40,520 nucleotides of DNA, from the NCBI GenBank assembly GCA_964608095.1, contig CAZSMK010000098.1, forward strand, positions 1 to 40,520, read 5' to 3'. The stretch is from CAZSMK01 sp964608095. Lineage in GTDB: Bacteria > Sumerlaeota > Sumerlaeia > MWCT01 > JAGHBZ01. Every line of letters begins with the position of its first letter. Positions within the stretch are counted from its first letter, which is position 1. Below the pieces are notes generated by a model that saw nothing but the letters and a program-made list of their open reading frames with translations, had not been told where the DNA came from and did no database searches. Below, piece by piece: positions 18,701 to 25,109 of the stretch. Made by a program: the position numbers and the translations under genes.

Positions 18701-19003
18701 GGCGCGCTCTGGAATCGCTATTTCACGCACGACCCACCGGTCTGCGTTATGTTTCACCGTTTTCTCGTAAATCTCCTTTTTCCTGCCAGGTTCCGCGATA
18801 GCGCGTTTCAAAGACTCCAGCGTTTCCCTGTTCAGTAACACATACGGACGTTCGATCTTCTCGATGTTGCATGGTTTTGCACCGTTACTTACCTCGGTGC
18901 GACGCGCATTATCTGCATCATCCGCATGCACCGAATAGGGGAGAATAAGAAAAAACATGTATACAGATGAACAGAACATAATATGTACCGCGAGTCTTTT
19001 CAT
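15734..19003 (-). CDS. Secreted heparinase II/III-type lyase fused to GH105 hydrolase
   Basis: 1089 residues. The ATG at 19003 begins a signal peptide (about 1-27) and has AGGAGAGAG upstream; the longer frame is not used. The N-terminal part (about 50-740) is a heparinase II/III-type toroid lyase. It has a metal-site-like cluster (H105/H106, C109, C132, C135 in CPACGKTY), NWGSWH at 257-262, the PESVHTYHFF segment with Y307 and H308, and LSHNTIMVDGENQQPT near 501-516. The related protein at 22820 has HGHYDK where this one has HGQRDK, so a Tyr is replaced by Arg. The C-terminal part (about 758-1089) is a GH105 unsaturated uronyl hydrolase with WWWCDSLYMAPP (candidate catalytic D878), FWSRGNGW and ETSGSGFYTFAL. 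One secreted polypeptide could therefore cut a uronate polymer and remove the unsaturated end. Substrate is not shown by the sequence. Confidence 0.9.
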   Translation of the reverse strand: MKRLAVHIMFCSSVYMFFLILPYSVHADDADNARRTEVSNGAKPCNIEKIERPYVLLNRETLESLKRAIAEPGRKKEIYEKTVKHNADRWVVREIAIPERAGHYHHFVCSDDGVRLIPPADQQIGTKGPYRCPACGKTYTGEKYEAARRHYEHNWLVHAARDLALVGALEKDKRYTEKAAEILRNYADAYPGRHTSPLKGGFVYQSLGEAMFMIPLAQAYDLVCYSGALTEKDKDHILHDLFWESAEGLSHMGTRGNWGSWHLSAVGTVGLATKHQRFIDFALKEFKRQITEELGDDGLWPESVHTYHFFPLGAFLAYAEVSTNTGTDLFTWEAQPGKGLKTMLTAPLSYMYPDLQLPAINDGWFESYIPVEQYELGYYRYGSPEFAWVLHELYTSSIQGRAAGSAEPDYINTVTYGQTLPETTSPPELKSTNFHNIGICTLRSNPGHPEIMLTFDYGRMLGHGQRDKMGITLFANDRILAADYGTPSYGSAILPYYQGTLSHNTIMVDGENQQPTKKAELLAFEDKDFVKVASALTDEAYPGVMWRRTVLLMNDTVLLIDELSSTNDHTYDWFLHSEGDIFEIENATKGTTPETFGFKYITDAVEYEELPEYSKAWWKFSDGTGLLISAYTEPGTQIFSARSPAETAARTVPVLVLRKSGTSCRFVSALRPYTKDEMTETGLSEFAFHINDKDEIIVTSKGKRHTVKMTEHGMSYDGGQGYDMLAIDLMRTSSGQPDSGKGKAADTIKPREGIDAFDTKFIKDIMKQTFEYQVSHPIPVENAGWERGAFYTGIMTAYHATKDEAYLDQALKWAKENKWELNDNRLGYWFGDNQTCAQTYLELYFLKGGDEKIAHVKKILDEMVANPPKGKEQWWWCDSLYMAPPVFVRLARATGDMTYIDVMNKMWWDTKEYLYDTEEHLFYRDKNFFDKRSTNGKKVFWSRGNGWVIAGIVRVLQYLPEDNPRRDDFIAVYREMAEALKNIQSEDGLWRMSLLDPEENPAPETSGSGFYTFALTYGINNGLLDRETYLPVVKKACEGLVACVSEDGRLGYVQQPATAPTRLSPTSTHEYGVGAFLLTGSEMLKLVEK

Positions 19004-19285
19004 AAAGTCTCTCTCCTCATTTTTGTAATCTGGAAGATTGATGAAATGCATGAAGATTAAAGATTACGGATATGTCGAGAGAAAGCAACAGTTTTTTATG
19101 TTAATTGGACAGCATGATTATGACCGTGTACCATAAGAGTCAATGCTCGAGTTTATCAAGGCAAGGCTCGAACCACCGCATTCTCTCCCGGCTGTTTTTC
19201 TATGTCTATTAGCCTGTTGGCGCTTCTTCATTTATCGAAATATCATGAAATTCATGCGTTCACAGGAATATGGCGATGAGATTAG

Positions 19286-19347
19286 TTGGTTTTTGCTTTG
19301 GGATAAAGCCGTGTTTTCTGTAGTCAGAAAAAGACGAGAAAAACCAA
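19286..19347 (+). other. Candidate three-way-junction element upstream of pilin 1
   Basis: An outer 9-bp stem TTGGTTTTT (19286-19294) pairs perfectly with AAAAACCAA (19339-19347). It encloses GCTTT-GGGAT-AAAGC (19295-19309) and TTTTCTG-TAGT-CAGAAAA (19314-19331). The GCTTT hairpin is identical in the duplicate (20532-20546), but the second inner hairpin is not kept there. A likely promoter lies downstream of it, so it would be transcribed only from a promoter further upstream. It does not match riboswitch classes I know. It could be a DNA-level structure rather than an RNA. Confidence 0.3.
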
Positions 19348-19374
19348 AAAAAGGGTGAACGGTGCATTTTTTAC

Positions 19375-19404
19375 TTGAAATCCCTGTTAGATAACTGGTA
19401 TTAA
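19375..19404 (+). promoter_or_regulatory. Promoter of pilin gene 1
   Basis: TTGAAA (19375-19380) and TATTAA (19399-19404) with an 18-base spacer, ending 36 bases before the ATG. Both hexamer positions and the spacer length are kept in unit 2 of the duplication (TTGAAA-N18-TATTAG), which supports the call. Confidence 0.5.
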
Positions 19405-19440
19405 AACATGTTATTTTTTATTGAAGGAGGTGAAACTATT

Positions 19441-20010
19441 ATGAAACTGAAACTATATAATAAGGGATTCACCTTGATCGAATTATTAATTGTTGTTGCC
19501 ATTATCGCTATCCTTGCCGCAATTGCCGTTCCCAACTTCCTCGAAGCCCAGACCCGCTCAAAGGTTTCTCGTGTCAAAGAAGATATGAGATCTCTTGCTA
19601 CCGCGATCGAGTCTTATGCCATTGACAATAACCATTACCCGGTCAAAATTGATGGTGATAAATACCCTGAGGGATACGTCAAATATCGTTTAACAGGACT
19701 CACTACCCCAATTGCTTACATTACAAGTTTACCCGGTGACCCATTTTCCAATATGAATATAGGCGGGGGTGGACGTGAAGGTGATGAGCCGAGTTTTATA
19801 TACCTCTTAGACGATTACCATCCCTGGTCCTATTATTGGAACATCAATCTTGATGGCGGATTTCGACTGTGTGTTCAAAACGCCAATATAAAATGGATAT
19901 TGATTTCACAGGGTCCGACTAAAGATGATACCAACTACATAATATGGATACCTTATGACGCCACAAATGGTACCGTAAGTGAAGGCATAATAGTTCGTGC
20001 AGGGCCATAA
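19441..20010 (+). CDS. Type IV pilin-like secreted protein, copy 1
   Basis: 189 residues from the ATG at 19441, preceded by an ideal AAGGAGGTGA site. The prepilin signature is clear: a short basic leader, cleavage expected after Gly in NKGFTLIELL, and the hydrophobic helix ending near AIAVPNFLEAQ. SKVSRVKEDMRSLATAIESY continues the helix, as in GspG-like pseudopilins, and a short beta-rich globular head follows, ending in an IIVRAGP tail. No assembly ATPase, platform protein or prepilin peptidase is nearby, so the machinery must be elsewhere. Differences from copy 2 (20672) are mostly silent or conservative, meaning both copies are probably functional. Many candidate-phylum genomes carry similar stand-alone pilin-like genes, and their role is unclear. 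Confidence 0.88.
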   Translation: MKLKLYNKGFTLIELLIVVAIIAILAAIAVPNFLEAQTRSKVSRVKEDMRSLATAIESYAIDNNHYPVKIDGDKYPEGYVKYRLTGLTTPIAYITSLPGDPFSNMNIGGGGREGDEPSFIYLLDDYHPWSYYWNINLDGGFRLCVQNANIKWILISQGPTKDDTNYIIWIPYDATNGTVSEGIIVRAGP

Positions 20011-20039
20011 AGATTTTATAATTACAAAGAATTATTGAA

Positions 20040-20069
20040 GGGGAAGTGTCGTAACTTCCCCTTTTTTTT
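20040..20069 (+). terminator. Terminator of pilin gene 1
   Basis: GGGGAAGT (20040-20047) pairs with ACTTCCCC (20054-20061) around a GTCGTA loop, followed by eight T. The identical hairpin follows copy 2. Confidence 0.88.
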
Positions 20070-20154
20070 AGGGAAAATAAGAGAGGGATACATAACACTC
20101 TATTCCAGACATACGACACCTCGAAATTCATCACTCCTTAACTGCCTACCTCTT

Positions 20155-20190
20155 ATCTACAGATGTATAACCGTCTCGTGGTAATAAGAA
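20155..20190 (-). pseudogene. Remnant of the 3' end of a LamG-like gene
   Basis: About 36 bases resemble 21528-21564, the 3' end of the LamG-like gene at 21510. Read on the minus strand they encode FLLPRDGYTSVD, against FVLPRAGYTAVD in the intact gene, then run into KR and a stop. The fragment has no upstream coding sequence because it abuts the second duplication unit. It is explained as the right-hand end of the duplicated segment. Confidence 0.65.
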
Positions 20191-20306
20191 TACTCACCAC
20201 GGCGCGACGCGTATTATCAGCATTATCCGCATATACTGAATAGAGAGAATAAGAAAGGACATGTACACCGATGAACAAAACACAATATGTGCCGTGAGTC
20301 TTTTCA
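20191..20306 (-). pseudogene. Remnant of the 5' end of the lyase-GH105 gene
   Basis: This fragment matches 18886-19002, which encodes the signal peptide and the first mature residues of the lyase-GH105 fusion. The match stops exactly where the start codon should be: 20305-20306 (ca) is followed by ggatatg, not by t and the ribosome binding site. The rest of the gene is missing. It is a by-product of the tandem duplication and should not be translated. Confidence 0.75.
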
Positions 20307-20607
20307 GGATATGCCGATAAAATTCAACGGTTTTTTATGGCAATTGCACAGCATGATTATGATCGTGTACTATATGTGTCAATGCCCGAGCCCATCGGGT
20401 CAATCCTCCCGCTATCGTATTCTCATCCCTGCTGTTTTTCTATCTATTACCCGGTTGGCGTTTCTTTTTTTTGGAATATCATATAATTCATGCATTCAGA
20501 GGAATATGGCGATAAGATTATTTGTTTTTTTGCTTTGGGATAAAGCGGCGCCTGCTGAAGTCAAGAAACCGTAAAAAGCAAAAAAAGAGAAGGGTTGCAT
20601 TTTTTAC

Positions 20608-20637
20608 TTGAAACTCCTTTTAGATAACTGGTATTAG
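20608..20637 (+). promoter_or_regulatory. Promoter of pilin gene 2
   Basis: TTGAAA (20608-20613) and TATTAG (20632-20637) with an 18-base spacer, in the same place relative to the gene as in copy 1. Confidence 0.5.
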
Positions 20638-20671
20638 AACATGTATTTTTGCTGAAGGAGGTGAAACTGTT

Positions 20672-21232
20672 ATGAAACTGAAACCATATAAAGGATTTAC
20701 CTTGATCGAACTATTAATTGTCGTAGCCATTATCGCCATCCTTGCCGCAATTGCCGTTCCCAACTTCCTCGAAGCCCAAACCCGCTCAAAGGTTTCTCGT
20801 GTCAAAGGAGATATGAGGTCTCTCGCTACCGCGATCGAGTCTTATGCAATTGATCATAACCATTACCCGGTCAAAATCGATGGTGATAAATACCCCGAGG
20901 GATATGTCAGATATCGTTTAACAGGACTCACTACACCGGTTGCTTACATTACAAGTTTACCCGGTGACCCGTTTTGCACTATGAATATAGGCGGGGGGGG
21001 ACGTGAAGGTGATAAACCGAGTTTTATATACCTCTTAGACGATTACCATCCCTGGAACTACTACTACAACACTGATCCAAACTTTAGACTATGTGTTCCA
21101 AACGCCAATATAAAATGGATATTGATTTCACAAGGTCCTACGAAAGAAGATACCAACTACATAATATGGATACCGTATGACGCCACAAATGGTACTGTTA
21201 GTGAAGGCATAATAGTGCGTGCAGGGCCATAA
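20672..21232 (+). CDS. Type IV pilin-like secreted protein, copy 2
   Basis: 186 residues, near-identical in design to copy 1: YKGFTLIELL cleavage site, AIAVPNFLEAQ helix, SKVSRVKGDMRSLATAIESY and the same IIVRAGP ending. Changes include E to G after RVK, a shortened N-terminus (KPYKG against KLYNKG) and a changed loop around WNYYYNTDPNF where copy 1 has WSYYWNINLDGGF. Most base changes elsewhere are at third codon positions, so both copies look maintained by selection. A GAAGGAGGTGA site precedes the ATG. The variable loop lies in the presumed surface-exposed head, which would be the place for functional divergence. Confidence 0.88.
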   Translation: MKLKPYKGFTLIELLIVVAIIAILAAIAVPNFLEAQTRSKVSRVKGDMRSLATAIESYAIDHNHYPVKIDGDKYPEGYVRYRLTGLTTPVAYITSLPGDPFCTMNIGGGGREGDKPSFIYLLDDYHPWNYYYNTDPNFRLCVPNANIKWILISQGPTKEDTNYIIWIPYDATNGTVSEGIIVRAGP

Positions 21233-21261
21233 AGATTTTATAATTACAAAGAATTATTGAA

Positions 21262-21290
21262 GGGGAAGTGTCGTAACTTCCCCTTTTTTT
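21262..21290 (+). terminator. Terminator of pilin gene 2
   Basis: GGGGAAGT (21262-21269), loop GTCGTA, ACTTCCCC (21276-21283), then seven T. It is the same hairpin as after copy 1. Confidence 0.88.
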
Positions 21291-21444
21291 AGGGAACATA
21301 AGAGAGGGATGCATAACACGCAATTCCAGACATACGACACGTCACAATTCATCACTCCTGAACCGCCTACCTTTTTGAGATTTTTATGGGATTCTGGATG
21401 TTCGAGATACTATGCCTTGTTGAAGGGATAAAGAAGTTCTTTAA

Positions 21445-21480
21445 TAAAAAAAGCGAGTGGACTTCATCTATCCACTCGCT
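21445..21480 (-). terminator. Terminator of the LamG-like gene
   Basis: AGCGAGTGGA (21452-21461) pairs with TCCACTCGCT (21471-21480), a perfect 10-bp stem. On the minus strand it is followed by a T run (the A tract at 21445-21451), about 30 bases after the stop codon of the 21510 gene. Confidence 0.88.
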
Positions 21481-21509
21481 ATAAACACTTAATCTTTCAT
21501 CAATTCGTA

Positions 21510-22460
21510 TTAGTATAGTGACCAGGCATCTACGGCGGTATAACCAGCTCGTGGTAATACAAATTCAGAGGGACCTAAGACTTCGTTTTTCAGGGATACT
21601 GCGTCAATCCAGCCAGCCAATCCACGATTAGCTCCATTTGAAGGCCAGGCTCCTATCCACCAGTCATTTTGTCCTGAGTTTGCCCAGTCTGGATTTGTTG
21701 TCCCCTGAGTTGCGCCATCCAGAAATAGCTCAATTGTGTCGGTAGATTCGGTATAAACAGCAGCAACATGATACCACGTATCTATACTCATAGTCGGTCC
21801 TGTTACATTTTGTTCAGCGCCGCCTTCAGCAGTCGCGCTACAACATAATTGGAGTTGGGCGGTACCACCAATGATTCCCTGGGGCCACACACGGAATTTC
21901 CATGCTGCTCCGTCATCTGGAGCTATGTCTGTTCCAAAAGCAATCATCTCTGTGCCAAAAACATTGTGGAGGCTGTATTCGGAATCTACGACAGGATCGG
22001 AATCAGTTCCAATTTTTGCCAGCATGAAGATCGCTTCTGCAGTAAAATCTCCAGATATTCCTTCAAACGCTGGATCGTCTTTAAACAGGTACCATCCGAT
22101 ATGTTGTTGAGAATCGCCAGTATTACCGGTACATGTCCAGAATGCATTTCCACCCTGAAATCCGGCTGTAGATGGTGTTACAATATCCGGATAATTACCT
22201 GTATCCACTCCCGGGTCGGGTTGCATGAAACCATAGTTTCTCCTTGCTCCCGTTGGAACGTAGTTTTCAATGTAAATAGTTGCATCTACTCCATAATCAC
22301 CGGGTCCAAGGGTGTAAGTTGTAATATCGTTAGCTACGGCGCTGTCAAAGTTGAGAATAAGTACTGGCTCCTCAGCCTGGCTGAGAACAACAGGAAGCAG
22401 TAAGGAAAAAACCGCAATAGTCAATGCGATTTTTCTGCCAATATCCTTCTTTATATCCAT
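21510..22460 (-). CDS. Secreted LamG-like (concanavalin A-fold) protein
   Basis: 316 residues from the ATG at 22460, which has GGAGGGAAG upstream; the longer open frame is not used. A signal peptide covers about residues 1-30 (ending near VVLSQAEE). The region from ISGDFTAEAIFML to GLAGWIDAVSLKN has the laminin-G pattern, with TWYHVAAVYTESTDTIELFLDG as the hallmark strands. The C-terminus is a short FVLPRAGYTAVDAWSLY tail, echoed in the remnant at 20155-20190. LamG domains bind glycans or proteins, and a surface role in this polysaccharide locus is an inference. It is transcribed alone, with its own terminator and a palindromic upstream region. Confidence 0.82.
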   Translation of the reverse strand: MDIKKDIGRKIALTIAVFSLLLPVVLSQAEEPVLILNFDSAVANDITTYTLGPGDYGVDATIYIENYVPTGARRNYGFMQPDPGVDTGNYPDIVTPSTAGFQGGNAFWTCTGNTGDSQQHIGWYLFKDDPAFEGISGDFTAEAIFMLAKIGTDSDPVVDSEYSLHNVFGTEMIAFGTDIAPDDGAAWKFRVWPQGIIGGTAQLQLCCSATAEGGAEQNVTGPTMSIDTWYHVAAVYTESTDTIELFLDGATQGTTNPDWANSGQNDWWIGAWPSNGANRGLAGWIDAVSLKNEVLGPSEFVLPRAGYTAVDAWSLY

Positions 22461-22542
22461 TTTTCTTCCCTCCTTCCATTCATCAATTTGAAATAAGTAC
22501 ATATATTTTTATATCAAAACGGATTACATTTCAATAAAAAAA

Positions 22543-22562
22543 TACATGTAAACATACATGTA
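22543..22562. promoter_or_regulatory. Paired TACATGTA palindromes, candidate operator
   Basis: The self-complementary octamer TACATGTA occurs at 22543-22550 and again at 22555-22562, so the centres are 12 bases apart, roughly one helical turn. It lies about 85 bases upstream of the LamG-like start codon. Two in-phase palindromes suggest cooperative binding of a dimeric regulator, though the AT-rich context raises the odds of chance. Confidence 0.35.
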
Positions 22563-22757
22563 TAATGTATAGCACCTTGATTATTTGCCGGTCAAATAAA
22601 AAAATGCATATTAAAAAAAAACCGGTGGGGGATTTTTAGAGAAAAAGATTCTGCTACCCGAAAAGCCTGTCCGACTCTCCTCAGACACAAAGAACTTTAC
22701 GATCTCTCTGAACTTGTCCTGCCTTTCGCTGTGCTCGTTTTTTATGGCTGAAAAGAT

Positions 22758-22786
22758 TTGAACTTCTCCCCAATAGCCGTTATAAC
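22758..22786 (+). promoter_or_regulatory. Promoter of the lyase-rhaA-rhamnosidase operon
   Basis: TTGAAC (22758-22763) and TATAAC (22781-22786) with the optimal 17-base spacer, 33 bases before the ATG at 22820. Confidence 0.5.
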
Positions 22787-22819
22787 CACTTTATATCTTA
22801 TATATAGGGGAGCTTGCTC

Positions 22820-24997
22820 ATGATGGTATATTCAAAATCTTTATACTTACGCTCAATTTTGTTTTGTAGCGTGTTTGTTTTCATCCCGCTTTTACTTTCT
22901 TCCGCGACGCAACCAGGGAGCGACGAGATAGGAAATGCGAGTATATCAATCCCGGATAGACCACATCCTTTTCTCTTCATCGATGCTGCCGGGTGCAAGA
23001 TGGCGAAAGAGCGCGCAGACCGCCTGCCATGGGCAAAAGAGCACTTCGATAAGATTATGGCTCTTGCCGACAAGGCGCTCGAAACCCCTCTCGAAATCCC
23101 TGACGAGGGCGGTCAATGGAGTCATCATTATGTCTGTAAAAAATGCGGCGCAGGGTTGAAATATCGCAACGGAAAACATATTTGCGAGAGATGCAATATC
23201 GAATATACGGGTTGGCCCTATGACCAGGTTATCCTTGCAAACATTCACTCCCGCAACTGGAATGATATCGAGCGGCTTGGGCTCGCCTATGCGTTGACGG
23301 GCAATGAGCGGTATGCGGTCAAGACGCGTGAACTCCTGCTTGCCTATGCAGAACGCTATGAATCGTTTCCCATCCATGATTATCAGAACAAGACGTCCAA
23401 GAAGGGAGCGCGTGTGTTTGCGCAGACACTCGACGAATCTGTCCGCCTTATCGGCGTTGCATGGGGGTACGATTTGATTTACAACAGCCCGTGCATGAGC
23501 GAAGCCGACCGGGGCGCAATCGAAAAACGTTTCCTTCGGCCGGCGGTAGATGTTATTCGGCGCAACGACATGGGTATAAGCAACTGGCAGTCATGGCATA
23601 ATGCCGCAATTGCCGCGGTCGGTTCATGTCTCCAGGATTCCGCTATGCTGCATGAAGCGTTGTACGGCTCAAGCGGATTTTCCTTTCAACTGGATAAAAG
23701 TTTACTGTCCGACGGCTTCTGGTATGAAGGGACACCCGGATATCATTTCTATGCGCTCGACGCATTACGCTGGACAGCCGAAGCTGCCCGCACAGCGGGG
23801 GTAGATTTCTGGCGGGATGCACGGTTCAAGTCTCTTTTCGATGCTCCCATCGCGTATGCTTTTCCTGACGGCACATTACCCGCTGTCAACGACAGCGATC
23901 CCATGACTATACGATATAATCTTTACGAGATTGCGTTCAGCCGTTACGGCGACAAAACATATATACCTCTCCTCCGCTCCTACAATCGTAAATGTCTCGA
24001 AGCGCTGTTATGGGGTGTCGAGGAGTTGCCTTCAGCCGCTGGTTCAACAATCGAGAGCCATACGTTCAACGGAATCGGTGCGGGTATGCTTCGGCAGGGA
24101 GTAGGCGAAGAACAGCTTTGTGTCCACTTCGATTACGGTCCTCACGGTGGCTATCATGGACACTACGACAAACTGGGCGTTATCCTGTTCGGGCTCGGAA
24201 AGGTGCTTGCCCCGGACCCGGCGCGGCTCAAGTACGGAGCACCGCTTCAAGAGAGCTGGTACAAGACCACCCTGGCTCACAATACCGTATGTGTCGATGA
24301 AAGGTCGCAAAAGCCGACAGAAGGAGCGCTTACATTGTTTCATTCCGAGCCCGGTCTCGCGGTGGCACAAGCAACGTGCGACGATGCGTATGCCGGTGTC
24401 GCCCTGTCACGAAGCGTTATTCTCACCGAGCGATACATGCTCGACGTATTTACGGCGGAAAGCGAGACGCTTCATACCTACGACTGGGTGTGGCATAACG
24501 TAGGTAAAGTGGAGACGGCTCTCAAGACCGTACCGGTTGAATCGAAATTGGGCGATGCGCACGGTTACCAACACGTCGCTGATGTCAGTGAAGCGCGAAC
24601 ATCCGACACCTGGTCGGTGACATTCAGGCAATCTGAAGGCGATCTTACCTTGACCATGGTGGGTGAAGCCGGCACCCATCTGTTTTTCGGGAACGGAATG
24701 ATCTATAACCCACCTGTCCCATGCCCTATGGTAATTGTGCGAAGGAAGGGCAATCGGGCGACCTTTGTGTCAGTAGTTGAACCTTATAAAAACGAGGCTT
24801 CTGTTGCTATTATTAAAGTAAAACATTCAACCGATACTCAACGTAGGCACATGGCTGTAACCGTTGTCGATGACGGGAAGGAAGATATGTTTTTGGTAAG
24901 TCATCCACAGCAAGGCGACAAGGTTAGCATACCGAGTATTACGGCACATTTGCAGAAAGACAATCTGGAATATAAGAAAGTGATTACCGTACGATGA
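22820..24997 (+). CDS. Secreted heparinase II/III-type polysaccharide lyase
   Basis: 725 residues. The frame opens at a TTG at 22814, but the AGGGGAG site fits the ATG at 22820. A signal peptide covers about 1-29. A four-cysteine zinc-ribbon-like knuckle follows (C106, C109, C122, C125), then the toroid domain with NWQSWH at 255-260 and EGTPGYHFY at 303-311 (Y308, H309), and the C-terminal beta-sandwich with HGGYHGHYDK at 442-451 and LAHNTVCVDERSQ at 486-498. In this superfamily (PL12, PL15, PL17, PL21) His and Tyr residues at these places perform the beta-elimination, and all look intact. Unlike the 15734 protein it has no GH105 part. Together with rhaA and the rhamnosidase it suggests a rhamnose-uronate substrate. 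The exact PL family is not decided. Confidence 0.88.
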   Translation: MMVYSKSLYLRSILFCSVFVFIPLLLSSATQPGSDEIGNASISIPDRPHPFLFIDAAGCKMAKERADRLPWAKEHFDKIMALADKALETPLEIPDEGGQWSHHYVCKKCGAGLKYRNGKHICERCNIEYTGWPYDQVILANIHSRNWNDIERLGLAYALTGNERYAVKTRELLLAYAERYESFPIHDYQNKTSKKGARVFAQTLDESVRLIGVAWGYDLIYNSPCMSEADRGAIEKRFLRPAVDVIRRNDMGISNWQSWHNAAIAAVGSCLQDSAMLHEALYGSSGFSFQLDKSLLSDGFWYEGTPGYHFYALDALRWTAEAARTAGVDFWRDARFKSLFDAPIAYAFPDGTLPAVNDSDPMTIRYNLYEIAFSRYGDKTYIPLLRSYNRKCLEALLWGVEELPSAAGSTIESHTFNGIGAGMLRQGVGEEQLCVHFDYGPHGGYHGHYDKLGVILFGLGKVLAPDPARLKYGAPLQESWYKTTLAHNTVCVDERSQKPTEGALTLFHSEPGLAVAQATCDDAYAGVALSRSVILTERYMLDVFTAESETLHTYDWVWHNVGKVETALKTVPVESKLGDAHGYQHVADVSEARTSDTWSVTFRQSEGDLTLTMVGEAGTHLFFGNGMIYNPPVPCPMVIVRRKGNRATFVSVVEPYKNEASVAIIKVKHSTDTQRRHMAVTVVDDGKEDMFLVSHPQQGDKVSIPSITAHLQKDNLEYKKVITVR

Positions 24998-25109
24998 TGC
25001 GCCACCCTTGAAGAATCTAAATAGAACGCCCCCGGCTGGAAGGTCGTGTTTTCGCAATCGGGCATGGTATCATAATCAGGAACGGAAAAACGATAAGGAG
25101 TGTGACGAC

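Larger units (their letters stand above)
18886..20152. repeat. Tandem duplication, unit 1
   Basis: This unit runs from inside the 5' end of the lyase-GH105 gene, through its start region and the first pilin gene, to past the pilin terminator. It aligns with 20191-21373 over nearly its whole length, including promoter, ribosome binding site, gene, terminator and flanks. The main gap is 65 bases (19003-19067) present here but absent from unit 2. Outside the pilin gene, 19004-19440 is non-coding apart from the elements listed. Confidence 0.85.
20191..21373. repeat. Tandem duplication, unit 2
   Basis: This unit aligns with 18886-20152. It starts with a copy of the first codons of the lyase-GH105 gene, lacks the 65 bases holding that gene's start and ribosome binding site, and continues through pilin copy 2 and its terminator. 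It ends about 135 bases before the 3' end of the LamG-like gene. The stretch 20307-20671 is non-coding apart from the promoter and hairpin noted. Confidence 0.85.
22461..22819. other. Divergent intergenic region, LamG-like gene versus lyase
   Basis: 359 bases holding the TACATGTA pair and the lyase promoter, both listed separately. Around 22589-22627 GCCGGT and ACCGGT flank an A-rich stretch, forming a possible long-loop hairpin with no T-tract. I found no small gene or structured RNA. Confidence 0.4.

Noticed and set aside
19143..19358. Possible small gene upstream of pilin 1, with a counterpart at 20287-20574
   Set aside because: The aligned DNA of the two units has gaps that are not multiples of three, so the frames do not correspond except for a short LLWDKA stretch that reflects the conserved hairpin.
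19286..19400. Cyclic-di-GMP (GEMM) riboswitch before the pilin gene
   Set aside because: The conserved GEMM core strings and tetraloop-receptor pattern are absent, and a likely promoter lies downstream of the structure.
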